A DNA stretch of 64,000 bases from NCBI GenBank assembly GCA_015680685.1, contig MNCI01020673.1, positions 796,177 to 860,176 on the forward strand. The letters are read 5' to 3'. The stretch comes from Gnetum montanum (Eukaryota; Streptophyta; Gnetopsida; Gnetales; Gnetaceae). The notes beneath the pieces are model-generated. The model did not search any database and was not told the DNA's origin. It saw only the letters and a program-made list of their open reading frames with translations. The translations under genes and the position numbers were made by a program. Of this stretch, positions 34,850 through 45,849 are shown piece after piece. Every line of letters starts with the position of its first letter. Position 1 is the stretch's first letter.

Positions 34850-35610
34850 CATATTACTATAGTTCTTGGATAAAAATGAAGCTAGAATAGTCCTAGAGGA
34901 AGTTCATGAGGGTGTTTGTGGGGGACATATAGGACCTAGATCTATGACACTAAGATTAGATGGTTAGGCTATTACTAGCCCTATATGGAAAGTGACTACC
35001 TACTAAAGGTTAAATGTTGTGACACGTGCTAATGGCATAGCAACCTCATACATGTATCACTGACTAAGTTTCATACTACTCAAATCACTGGGCTATTTTA
35101 ACGATGGGGTTTGGATATCATTGGACCTATAATACCTAAGTCTTCTACCTAGCATAACTTCATCATCATTACAACCAAATACTTTACCAATTGGGTTGAC
35201 GATATTCCCCTAAGGAAGACTACATTCAAACAAGTTTGCAAATTTATACTAGATAAAATTGTAGCTCATTTTGCCATACTCATGACTATAGTTATAGAAA
35301 ATGGACTATAATGTAGTAGCCAAGAAACAAAATATTTATCTCACAACCTAGGCATCAAGCATCCTTTCTCATTTCCTTATTACCCTTAAGCCAATGGACA
35401 AGCAGAAGCAAGCAACAAGGCCATCATCAACTTGCTCAAGAAAATGCTCAATAACATCAAGCACAAATGGCATGAGTAGCTTGTCCATGCACTTTGGGCC
35501 TATCATACAACCTAACATATGACAACTAGTGTATCACCTTATAGCTTGGTTTATGGTTTTGAATCTATTTTACCTCTTGAGTACCATTACTTTGGGTGAT
35601 AATGACCAAC
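34850..35610 (+). pseudogene. Tat-like integrase
   Basis: The zinc region has EVHEGVCGGHIG and KCCDTC. The core has RWGLDIIGPI (first Asp present), VIENGL (Glu for the second Asp) and ANGQAEASNKAI (Glu present). HALWAYHTT and SVSPYSLVYG follow. Stops are frequent. It is the last gene before the 3' noncoding stretch. Confidence 0.85.
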
Positions 35611-36324
35611 TTCATCAACAATGAGCAAAGCAAGGAGTTGTAGACAACAGACCTAGAAAAAATGTTGATATATAGCTTGATTATAGCCTTCCATACCTTG
35701 GAAAACAATGTTGATCTGTGTTTACCACTCATGCACTATAGCCATATGATATCTCTTCATCATGATCCATCACTTGAATGTAACACCGCTCATTTAGTGG
35801 GAAAATTGCAAAGTCCATCAAGCATAAAACACCTCACTTCAATGGGAAAACCAAGTCTGTTGAGTGTAACATAACTCACTTAATGGGAAAACCATGTTAA
35901 ATTGGCCTTAGTAATGAGACCCAATGAAGGCCTCATCCCATAAAAAAGAAGGGGGGTGGGTGGTTTGGAGGGAAAAAAATTGTCAAGAGGCTAAATGACC
36001 AGTGAAGCCTCAAAGCCCAATGGCCAAAGTAACCTTGGAGCAAAGTGATTAGGTCCTCAAACGCCTTTTGCCAAGTGACCACCACTTGAAGAAAATTAAG
36101 TGTCATGCTATAGCCATGATGACAACACTTGGAATGCATTGTTAACCTCCATAAACATCTTTCTAATTACTATCTTCTCATCATAGCATTCTCTCATAAT
36201 CACAAGAACTCTTCAACATGGTTCAACATTACTAGATTAAGTGTAGAGAGAAAATGTCAGTGGTGGACCTGTAGTAATGTTTTTCATTCTTTATTAGTGC
36301 CTCTCAAGCCAATCCTCCAAACAC
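35611..36324 (+). other. Tat-like 3' noncoding stretch
   Basis: No gene seen. Around 35760-35900 a motif of the form CACTTAATGGGAAAACC is repeated about three times at 50-60 bp spacing. The open frames here lack family features. Confidence 0.45.
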
Positions 36325-36341
36325 CAACAAAGAGGGATCAA
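36325..36341 (+). promoter_or_regulatory. Tat-like element polypurine tract
   Basis: CAACAAAGAGGGATCAA lies immediately before the LTR start TGAAACACC. Confidence 0.6.
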
Positions 36342-37677
36342 TGAAACACCACCAAATTTGCATGTTGTAATCTTTGTAATCCCATCCCATTAAACCTAAG
36401 GCAAAACTTCATTGTAAATGTAAAGGTTGTAATCCATGAGAGGAAATCTTACATATTTCATACTCCTAGGGCTGAAAAATGCCTCAAAAGTAGTGAAAGC
36501 CTGATTCCCCAAATGGAAAGAGTCACCTAGTGTCTATATTTGGGCTTGCAAGAGTCAAAAATGCCTTTTGGAATGCCAAAAATGAAAATTTGATGGGTTT
36601 TATGGGGGTAATACACCTTTTTATGTTGACAAACCCCTGTAGTAGGGGTAAGCCAACTAGGAGACATCAAACCCAGTGTGAAGGAGTGCAAGGGGGTGGA
36701 ACTCACCTACCCCTAATGTGGAACTAAGGGTAACTCAACCTAGAGGGGATTGACCTTCACTCTTAGCATTAATCTCTCATCTCCCTTAGTGTTGACACTG
36801 TTCCCTTAGCGTGGAGGGGTTAGCTAGTGTGGAGGGGTCAGCCAACATAGATGCATGGAGGTGGATCTCACCTACCCCTTGAATGTGATAACAATTTTTA
36901 GCAATTTGGCAGCCAATTTGTAGCCAATCTATCAGCCATTTGTAGCTAATTTGTAGTTGAAGTCATTTCCAAAACCCTATAAAAATCAAAACTTGACACC
37001 ATCACAAGGTTGATGTCAAATTTGTAGTTGCATACACTTAGCATTTTGGGCATTTGACATCCAAGAGATCTTGCTTTACATCTGAAATGTGGCATCTTGG
37101 ATCTTGTTAGCGTGGAACTTTCCTAGCTATGTTACCCCCTATTAATCCCCTTGGGTTTTGAGAGCCTAGAGTATCAATGTTGCTCCTCTTGGGATTCCAA
37201 AATCTTAGCATGGAACATCTTAACTATCCCAATCCTTCACATTTCTCAGCCCAACATTGAACAACATTGCAGATATTGATTTGTAATAGAGGAGGTTAGA
37301 AAACATTAGGAGTAGCCAAGAATCCAGATCATGGATTAGATTCTTTTTTCTTCAATGGGTTTGGAACCCCCACCCAAGTGAACCCCCCCTTGCTCTCCTA
37401 TGGGGAATTTTGTACACATATCTAAACTCATTCCTTATTTATTTAATAAGGTTTATAGTTTATTTTGTGTGTAACTGATATTTGTTTGAATTTTAGATCT
37501 ACAAATTTTTACATTTTTACATCCCCATTTTGCATCCCCCTACGTGCTTGGGTGATCTACCAAATCATCCATGGCATCCTAAATCCCATTTCTTCCTAGA
37601 GGCCCTAGAGATTCAGGGTTGAGGTTGATTGTGGCTAAGAATCCTTGGTTTTCCAATGACTAATATTTTCTATTGCA
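36342..37677 (+). repeat. Tat-like element 3' LTR
   Basis: It starts TGAAACACC and ends TATTGCA. It is the complete counterpart of 2646-3945, which has a gap. It contains several TAGTGTGGAGG and CATGGAGG words also seen in the spacer tandem array. Confidence 0.87.
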
Positions 37678-37680
37678 AAA

Positions 37681-37685
37681 AATTC
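37681..37685. repeat. Target-site duplication AATTC, right copy
   Basis: It matches 2641-2645. Three A bases (37678-37680) lie between it and the LTR. Confidence 0.72.
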
Positions 37686-38420
37686 CTTATTTTTCTTCAA
37701 TAAAGCAAACATAAACCATGAAATACCACTAAAAGTTTTGATGAAGCATCTATAAAAACTTGGTAAACCAAGGAATGATCTTACCTCAATAACATTCTTA
37801 GGAGTTGGCCAATCCCTTATAGCCTTCACCTTGGTAGCTTTCATTTGAATTTGACTTTTAGAAACCACATGTCCCAAATATGTGATTTCCTTCTTGAAGA
37901 AATGAATTTTCTTCATGTTCATTGCTAATTGTACCTCCTCTAACTTAAGACACACCATCATCAAGTGATCCAAGTGCTCTTTCTCATTAGATCTATACTC
38001 TAGAATATTGTCAAAAAAGATAATACAAAACTTTCCAATCAAGTACTTCAATACATCATGCATCAACCTCATGAATGTAGTAGGTGCATTTGTGAGCCCA
38101 AATGGCATCACCAACTACTCAAACAATCCATGTGATGTTTTGAAAGCTATCTTCCACTCATCAATAGGACTGATTTTGATTTGATGGTACTCACTCTACA
38201 AATCAAATTTGCTAAAAATTTCAGCATTGGTAAGGGCATCAAGGATATCATCCATCCTTGGAATAGAAAACCTATACCTCACTGTTATCCTATTCACTAC
38301 CTTGAAATCAATGCACATCGTCCATTCATCACTATCCTTCTTTAGCACTAGCACTACTGGAACTACAAAAGGTGAAATGGATTTCCTCATGAAGCCATTT
38401 GCAAAGTAATCCCTCTACTT
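37681..38420 (-). pseudogene. Chromovirus RT and RNase H start, right half of split gene
   Basis: Minus-strand landmarks from the right are SPFVVPVVLVLKKDS, TMCIDFKVVNRITVRYRFSI, VMPFGLTNAPTTFMRLMHDV, then IIFFDNILEYRS where YFDD has become FFDN, losing the second catalytic Asp. ITYLGHVVS, IRDWPTPKNVIEVRSFLGL and LLKKNKEF follow. The next codons are found at 2645, on the far side of the Tat-like insertion. Confidence 0.9.
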
Positions 38421-38780
38421 ACTTTTGTGATTTAGCCCTTTGATTTAGTACCATTTGATAAGCTTTCTTATTTGGAATGGTAGCACCAAGAATGAAGTCA
38501 ATATAATGCTATACACTCCTCACTAGTGGTAGTCCATCCAAGTCCCCCTTAAACACCTTGGGAAATTTTTCATTCAAGCTTAGCACACCTTGAGGAAGTT
38601 CAACTTGCACATCATCATGGTTAGTAGCAACTATTATCATAACAGCAAAACCAAAAATGGTTTCATCATGTTCCTTAACATATTCCCTCTTTCCTAAAAG
38701 GATTAAGGAAGCATTAAGTAAGCTTTGCTACCTCACTTCAACTATCATAAGAATCAAATCATGGAATCCATCAAGTCTAA
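38421..38780 (-). other. Chromovirus protease-RT linker
   Basis: Weak coding similarity continues between protease and RT but with many stops. I assign no separate domain. Confidence 0.4.
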
Positions 38781-39110
38781 CAACACTCCACATATTTCTT
38801 GCTCCATCAAACTAAGAACCATTGTCAAAATTCCAATGTCTATCTAGAATTACATCAACATAATCTATTGGAGGTACATCATACCTCACAACATCATCAA
38901 AACTTATAATTTTAAATTTCAAAGTACATTGTTCCCTCACCTCTTGGGAAAAATCTTTAGATAACCAATGCACCTTATAGGGTCTTGGATGAAAATTAGT
39001 TACCAAACCCAATTTAGTAATTGCCTTAGAAGAAATAACATTTTCTTAGGCTTCCCCATCAATCAAAACATGAATCCATTCCTCACTAAGCAAAACACTA
39101 GGTCCAATTT
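38781..39110 (-). pseudogene. Chromovirus aspartic protease
   Basis: The minus strand has VLIDGEA then ENVISSKAITKLGL, the retropepsin active-site region with D-G-E in place of D-S/T-G. It runs into HPRPYKVHWLSKD, QCTLKFKI and DVPPIDYVDVILDRHW, the usual C-terminal part in Reina-like chromoviruses. One stop lies near the active site. Confidence 0.8.
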
Positions 39111-39505
39111 AAAAAAAAATTTCTATTAGGATGATCTCCTCTATTCGCATTCCCCATGAATGCACAAGAATTTAATTTAGAAACATCCTCAATTTTTGGA
39201 GCTTGGCTTGATTTCTCCTCCACCTCCATGGTTTGCACATCTTTTACCTTGGCAGCCTTGTGAAGTGGACATTCCCATTGCTTATGTTCCCATTCTCCAC
39301 ACTTGAAGCATTGAAATTTTGATGAGCTACTACCTTGACCCTTGCCTCCCTTGCTTAGGTCCTTCTAGGTTTTACCCTTCTTATCACCTCCTTCAGTATT
39401 CTTCTCTTGGCTACCCTCCTTATCTTCAGATTTGGATTTGGAATCCTTAACAAATCTCTCTTGCCTAGTTCTACTTGCATACCAACTCTCCTTCCATCTC
39501 ATGGA
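39111..39505 (-). pseudogene. Chromovirus gag C-terminus with zinc knuckle
   Basis: CFKCGEWEHKQWECP at about 39255-39300 is a C-x2-C-x4-H-x4-C knuckle that binds element RNA. Before it is a Lys/Ser/Glu-rich stretch (KDSKSKSEDKEGSQEK). The rest of gag is missing: at about 39505 the sequence changes directly to LTR, so the matrix and capsid parts and the primer site are deleted. Confidence 0.8.
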
Positions 39506-40196
39506 TGAAGGCATACATAATTATAAAGATCCAAAACCTTAGGAAGATTTCTATTTACCTACTTAGATGTTTTCCACATGGATTTGAAGTCTTTTGGATG
39601 TTTCCCAATTGATATGCCATGTTAGATCTTTTCCTCTACATTGACATAGATGTCTCTTGTTTCATGTGGACATCTTATGTGAGAGCTTTGTTCTTAGGAG
39701 AGAGGTCTACAATTTTTGGAAGATGTCTTCTCTAGAGTAGAGACATCTACACTTTAGGGGAGATGTCTATGAGGATACATCTATCTTTCTAAGGAGACAT
39801 CTTTTGTGAAGGCCCTTCTCTTGGGAGAAATGCCTACTATTTTTGGTAGATGTCTTCTATGGATTGGAGATGTCTACATTTTAGGGGAGACATCTCTGAA
39901 AAGACATGTATCTTTTTTGGGAGAGGTCTATCCTAAAAGTGCCAAAAATAAAAATGCTTGTTTTGATGCTAGGAGCCTCTAGATGTCTTCCAACAAGTCC
40001 CCATAGACCATGGAACCTCCTAAACTCATCAAAATAAGCCAAAAGCACCTCCAAACATGCTAAAACATCCAAGAATATTCATCATAAAAATTCAACATAA
40101 AAACTAGACCCATGTGTCCAAGTCTTCTCCAAGCATAAAACCTGCAAAAACAACTTATAGGACAAGCATGAGAAAATTGGAAGAGGTGTTCCTACA
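39506..40196 (-). repeat. Chromovirus LTR, right copy
   Basis: It aligns with 1-690. Its minus-strand start is TGTAGGAACACCTC at 40196. It carries the same array of AGACATCT-type palindromes (about 39650-39915), with no intact GACGTC left. Confidence 0.78.
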
Positions 40197-40295
40197 TCAA
40201 CTCTCCCACCATTCAAAAGGTGAACTCATGTGAACAAGGGAGTATGGGTAGAAGTAATCCCCCACTCAACAAGTTTGGTCTCATTGACCTATACA
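40197..40295 (-). repeat. Chromovirus 3' internal tail next to right LTR
   Basis: This matches 691-775, the stretch between integrase and the 3' LTR (shared words CAACTC, GAACTCATGTGAA, CAACAAGTTTG). Its presence upstream of what should be the 5' LTR means this LTR was also the 3' LTR of another copy, truncated at about 40295. Confidence 0.68.
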
Positions 40296-41187
40296 TTTTT
40301 TTACTCACTACCATGTCTATCACCTCTCCAGCTTTTTCCTCTACCGCTTGGTTTTTGTGGTCATTTGATTTGATACAATTATTTTTTTGAAACTACTTTC
40401 TAGTGCATTTTTTTGAAAGATGTTTTTTATCCTTTCTTATTTGTTTTGAAGCCAATTTGAGCTTGGTTTCTTTTTTTCTTCCCCTTATAAATAGGTTGTA
40501 GTCTTAGATATGTCTCATCATAGTTTGTAAAAGAGTTTTAGGTGTGATGGGTGAAGCAAAGAAAAGATTAATTGAGAGTGTTAGGTAGAAAAGGAGGACA
40601 CTAAGAAGAATTTAGAAATATTTTCTAGCCTCCTAATATTTTATTATCCTTCTACGATTTTGATTATTATGTTAAGATTCTATTAGATTTTTGTCATTTT
40701 GGTTCCATTTTTATGAAAAATAATATTTGAGTTCTGTCCATATCATTTTCTATTCTTTTGATGAATTTTTGAAATTATGGAAACTCTGTCCAGCCTACTT
40801 CTTGAATATTTTAAGATTATTTTGGATCAATTTTTTATATGAATATGATTTTGCAATAAATTTCTAGAATTTTGGCTATCATGGATTTTTGGCCATTTTG
40901 GATTTCTTTTAGATTTTGGAATAAAATACTAATATTTATGGAATCAATTTTGCTCAGTTGGTAGTGGGAAATACAAATCTTTTAGATACCACCACTACAT
41001 GTAGTAGTGGAGTGTTCTTTAGTGGGACCCATCCAATGGGAACAAGGGTTGTTGGATGGATTTCCTACCCTAGATTTTGATTTGTAAGTTCATGTGAGAT
41101 TATGGATTTAGCCAAGATCATGACATTGAGCAGTTGAGTCTAGTGGTATGTAGTGAGGCATAGTCAAAATCTATCCTTTTGATATTA
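40296..41187. other. Unassigned AT-rich stretch
   Basis: No gene seen. A TATAAATAGG box at about 40486-40495 and a long T-rich run before it resemble a plant LTR or promoter on the plus strand, but no partner copy is present in the window. Confidence 0.35.
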
Positions 41188-41192
41188 TGAGT
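41188..41192. repeat. Target-site duplication of copia D, left copy
   Basis: TGAGT lies here and CGAGT at 47071-47075. The single difference is a C-to-T change at a CpG. Confidence 0.65.
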
Positions 41193-42419
41193 TGTGGACC
41201 CTTTAGTGTGTGTCAAAATGTTAAGAAAAATGGAGTTAAAGGTTGTTTGCATGGTTATGTGGCTATTGTGTTTGTAGGACTTAGTGCATGGGAAACTAAG
41301 ATGAGCTAAAAAAAATAAGGAATGAACTATTTAAAGATCAAAGGAGGAGCTCATCCACGTGAACTTCAAATGAATATTAAACGAATGTGGACAAGAACCA
41401 AATATTGTACAAGCAAAGTTATCATCATCAAAGCATGAAGAAGATCAAGACTATGGACAAGAAATGATGCATTTAAAAGACAAAAGGAAGATTAAGAAAG
41501 AAATCTCTGGGAAGTAGCAGACATCTTGGAATAATTGGAGTGAACTTAGATAAAGACATTTTCAAAAATAGCAAGATTTCTTTCTTAGACAAAGACATAT
41601 TTCATAAGGAAAAGACGTCTTTATAGAATGAAGGCAAGTACCAGAAAGACATCTTTCACAAGACAAAGACGTCTTCTAGAATGGAGACTTTAGAAAGACA
41701 TCTTTCAGAAAACAAATATGTCTTCCCATAATTGAAGGAAAATTTAGAGAGACATCTTAGGCATGAGAAAGACCTCTTCCAGGACTGTTAGCTAGCTATT
41801 GCACAAGTTTTGAGAAGGATTTAGAAACATGAAAACTATCAGAAGACTTTATGTACATTGGGAAATGTGTGAGTCTTGTTGTATTCATTGTATAATCATT
41901 TGTAATCATTAAATTCTTTGTTGCTCCTCATTGTATTATCATTTTATTTTTGTAAAGTATGTTGTACCTAACTATAAAAGGATCAATAAACTAAGTTGCA
42001 ATTATTCCTTGTAATTATTGTTCTCCTATTACCCTCTAGGGTTGATGTGCTTGAGCTTGTTGGAATCTTGCAGGATTAAGTTATTGATGCTACAGTACAA
42101 CACTTTGGTGCAAAGCTCAAGATTGTAAAGGTTGTCAAAGCCTTGAAACCACCTTTTCAAGCTTGATGGGACCTTGTGGGGTTGAGTGATTGGTGCTACA
42201 CTATAAAACTCCAAAGTAGGGCTTGAAGACTATATAATGTGAATACTTTTCAACCACATTTTGAGAGTAACAAAGCTTGGAGGCTTGCTTACAGTCTACC
42301 CTCGAAGTGTGGAGAATAGAAGTTAGGGAACCACGTAAACTTGTGTGTGCACTTTGTTTCATAAAGGTTTCATTTGGGAAACTTATTCATCCCTCCCTTT
42401 CTAAGTTCAACAATCCACA
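41193..42419 (+). repeat. Element D 5' LTR
   Basis: It aligns with 45850-47070 and with 62765-64000. AAGACGTCTT occurs intact at 41612-41621 and 41666-41675, within a group of decayed copies (41515-41800). A TATA box TATAAAA is at 41973-41979; the matching sites of the other two LTRs have lost it. Confidence 0.9.
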
Positions 42420-42421
42420 AG

Positions 42422-42433
42422 TGGTATCAGAGC
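42422..42433 (+). promoter_or_regulatory. Element D primer-binding site (initiator Met tRNA)
   Basis: TGGTATCAGAGC matches the complement of the plant initiator-Met tRNA 3' end, two bases after the LTR. Confidence 0.92.
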
Positions 42434-42474
42434 TTGGTACTCCTCTTTATCATCATTAATTTCAAGAGTGAACA

Positions 42475-43330
42475 ATGGAGGGGACATCTTACACAAAGCC
42501 ATCCATGTTCAACATATTCAACTTTGCCTATTGAAAAGACAGAATGCAAGGATTCTTCAAATCCATGGAGTTTGAAGTATGGGAGTCAATTCTGGAAGGT
42601 TATGCACCACCCATCGATGGAAACACTAACATCATTAAGCCTCACAAAAAATGATCACAAGAGGAAAAGGATAAATTCATTGTTGATTTAAAAGCAAAAA
42701 ATTTATTCATATTTTGCATTGAATAAATCTAAATTCAATAGGATAGCAAGTTGTAAAATGGCCAAAGAATTTAGGCAAACTTTAGAACTATTGACAAAGG
42801 AACCTTTAGTGTTAACCAATCAAAATTGTCAGTTTTGCAAAGTAAATATGATAAACTCAAAATGAGAGAAGATGAGAAAATCAAAGATTATTTTTCTAGA
42901 GCTAATGATCTTATTGTAGTAATTAGAGGAATAGTTAAGGATCTGCTCAAAAGTGATGTAATTATTAAAATGATTAGAATTCTTCAATCAGAGTTTAGAC
43001 TTGAGGTCATAGCCATGGAGGAAATAAGGGACTTATCAACTCTAAAATTTAAGGAACTTCAATGTGCTCTTATCACCTATGAAGTGAATCTCAACATTGC
43101 TCTTCTCTCAAGGAGATTTCAATGATTATTTATAAAAATAAACAAAGGGGCATCTCAACAATAGCAAAGATCTAATTTCTTCAAAGTTAGAGAAAGAGGT
43201 AGAAATTTTTTAACTTCTTATAATCTAGATTTTTCTTCTATAGAATGTTGGGTTTGTGGAGGAAAAGGACATATGGCCTTTGAATGTCCTAGCGATCTAA
43301 GTGATAGTAAGGTACAACCATAGAATAGAT
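42475..43330 (+). pseudogene. Element D copia gag
   Basis: ATG at 42475 opens MEGTSYTKPSMFNIFNFAY. After stops come FEVWESILEGYAPP and the capsid part MREDEKIKDYFSRANDLI, then IIKMIRILQSEF, open from 42826 to 43125. The zinc knuckle CWVCGGKGHMAFEC at about 43250 has the C-x2-C-x4-H-x4-C spacing. This is the plant copia gag type with a long N-terminal capsid (UBN2-like). At least four stops break the N-terminal half. Confidence 0.85.
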
Positions 43331-44085
43331 CCAATGATGAGAAATAAAAAAATACCAACTTTTATATAAGTTGGGATAATTATGAGCAAAGTTAAGAAGA
43401 AGCATGCAATTCTTCGAAATACTTACATCTCATATGCATTACTCTTACCAATGAAAATTCTTCCATTGTGGTTGAACAAGATGATAGGTGTGACAAGAGG
43501 TATAGTGAATTTAAAGAGGAGATTTTCTTTTACATCATTTGATTAGGAAGTCAAAGAAACTAGTAGTTTCTAAGTTACATACTATTCATGTTGAAGTGAA
43601 GGAAGAAATCTCAGATATAAAAGCTGATATTCAACAACTAACCTCTTTGAATAAGGATTGTAGAAAGATTCACAAAGAAGAGACTCCTAAAAATAAACCA
43701 AAGAATTTAGAGGAAGCAACACATGAAAATTCAATCTCAACCATAGTAAGGTTTGATAATTTTTATCATAAGGATAATATTTTATTTGAGTGTAAAAATT
43801 GTGATTGTAAGCAAGCTATTAACTATACATATGATGACCAAAATAAGATTAATGCTTGGTCTTGTCAAGAAGATGTTGGTAAGGAAATTAAGTAGATACT
43901 AACAAATGAGAATGAAGAAGAAAAATGAAGTCACGAAAATGTAGGGAGTTCTCAAGGGTTTTATCACAAAGAACATGAACAAATAGAGACATCACATACA
44001 TGATCTAATGGAAGAGAGCCAAAGGATGAGGAGGTACTTCATGATAGGGGACCTCATCTAAAGCTCCATTAATCTTCTCATTTTA
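43331..44085 (+). pseudogene. Element D gag C-terminal extension
   Basis: After the knuckle an open stretch of 118 codons (43539-43895) is rich in Lys, Glu and Asn (VEVKEEISDIKADIQQL, likely helical) with a C-x2-C-x-C group CKNCDC. I do not recognise a domain. It could be the long gag tail of SIRE-like copia elements. Confidence 0.5.
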
Positions 44086-45835
44086 TTAGCAAGCAAGGTA
44101 AGTCAAGGTAAGTTTCCATCTCTTTGCTTGATAGTCAATGAGGATGATGTTTGAGAAAGTCAAATTTATCTAGATCAAAATGATGGAATAAGTGTCTAGA
44201 GCATTTCTTAAATTCACCCATGATATTGATATAATTGATTGTGTGAATATTTATAATAACACTTGTTATGAATTCTCTCGAATCTTCATCTTAGAGCAAT
44301 TTTAGTTTAATTTCTTGTCTTGCATTCAACCTTGCTTAATTTGAACTTCTTGCAAAGATCTAATCTTCAGCTCATGTCCTTTGGAATATTTTTGTTTTAT
44401 ATGAAATAAGATAGATCCCTAAAAATATTATCAATATTACAATTTGGTAATATTTTTCTCCCCATTGGATCTAAATAAGTGAACTTTAGTTGAAACACTT
44501 TGATAATTTAGAGGCCCAAGAAACATTGCACATGTATAACGGAAGCCTGCTCATTATTCATCTTCATCTTGGAGGACACCAATGTAGGGGGAGTCTTTTG
44601 AGACTTTAGCTAAGAAAAACTAAAATGGTATTCCAATATGAGCAAGGAAATGTCTTCAAGAAGTATTTTACACTTAATGGGATGACAAAGTCTTGAATGG
44701 TTGTGTTTGTTGCATATAAGGACTTCAAGCGATATTTTACGCCTAACTAGATATATGACTCTATACTTAGTTCTCTTTCAGCATAAGTTGTTTTTGCTTG
44801 TGTTTGGTGTACAAAAAGAAGATATGCATGGTTCTCTCATAGCTCTAATATTCTATTGTTACATGCTTCTTGGATGAATCTAGAAATACATGTTACCATA
44901 AAACAATTGTTTCTAATAGATAGACTTCTTGATCCTTCATGCCCTATCTTGTGCTGAAGTTTATTAATAGATTATTTTTACTTGATTGTATTTACATTAG
45001 CAAAGAACTTCAAGAAGTATATAAACATATACTTATCGACATGTTTTTGATCAATGGTTGTGGACGTTGCATTATCTTAAACAAACCATAGAATATGCAT
45101 AGCTTCCTTATTGGAAATTTCCAAATTTCTAGTTAATATAACAATGCAAGTTTTAATGAGATAACTAGATAAGATGTTTTTTCCTACTTATTCTATCTTT
45201 GGTCTTTAAAATTGAATAGTGATGATCCTTATTGAATTAATTATAGCTCCTTGTTCTTGAACTCAAAAGAATAACTCTCAATTTCTAAAATCACACCTTA
45301 AGTGAAGGATGCAGTACATTCCTTACTACATTTTGAGTGATAACATGATTACTCTATGGAAAAGTATCCATGTTTGTTCTTCCTAACTAATGAATCTGAC
45401 ATCAATGGTTTTTCATTGTGAAGTTGTATGGCTATATTTACCTCACCATAAAGATAGTGTTTTACAAATATGGAGAATGTTTGAACATTCCAAACACCAT
45501 GAACTACTAATGACTTATTGTTTTAGAGATAGGTTGCTTACTTTTCAAAGCCTTTGTTTCACTTCAAGGTTGAATTTCACTTGGAAGGATTGGTTCTACT
45601 CTTGCGAAATTTAGGGAACTTCTTCATGGACCTAATAAATACATACTTACCATATCTTATTTAAATTATGAATGATACTTGGCTTTGCATATTGTCTAGA
45701 GGTTTTTGTTCTTTTATATCTTTTCTAATTAGGTTTGAGCACTTCATCCTTTTTGCTACTATTCAAAAAGGGGGAGAGTACTATGAATATATTTGTATGA
45801 TTACTAATCTATTTTCTTAAGTTTTGAATCTCACC
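44086..45835 (+). other. Element D noncoding interior
   Basis: No pol motif was found in any frame. A purine tract TGTAGGGGGAG occurs at about 44584 and repeats the text near the real tract. The open frame at 45390-45614 has no family features. Confidence 0.5.
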
Positions 45836-45849
45836 AAAAAGGGGGAGAT
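45836..45849 (+). promoter_or_regulatory. Element D polypurine tract
   Basis: AAAAAGGGGGAGAT ends at the base before the LTR start TGTGGAGCC. A similar AAAAAGGGGGAGAG lies 70 bp upstream. Confidence 0.85.

Larger units (their letters stand above)
2646..37680 (+). mobile_element. Giant Tat/Ogre-like Ty3 retrotransposon
   Basis: Two directly repeated LTRs (2646-3945, 36342-37677) bound this element. Their end bases are TA...TA on the left and TG...CA on the right; the left ends fit C/G decay. Gene order is gag, protease, long spacer, RT, RNase H, archaeal-type RNase H, integrase, all plus strand. The second RNase H just before integrase is a mark of the plant Tat lineage. After subtracting nested element A and its duplicated 5 bp, the element is about 21.8 kb, in the size range known for Ogre elements. 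Most genes are broken, so it is long inactive. It interrupts a chromovirus RNase H gene. Confidence 0.85.

Noticed and set aside
40296-41187. Solo LTR or promoter around the TATAAATAGG box
   Set aside because: No second copy, no clear ends and no target duplication in the window.
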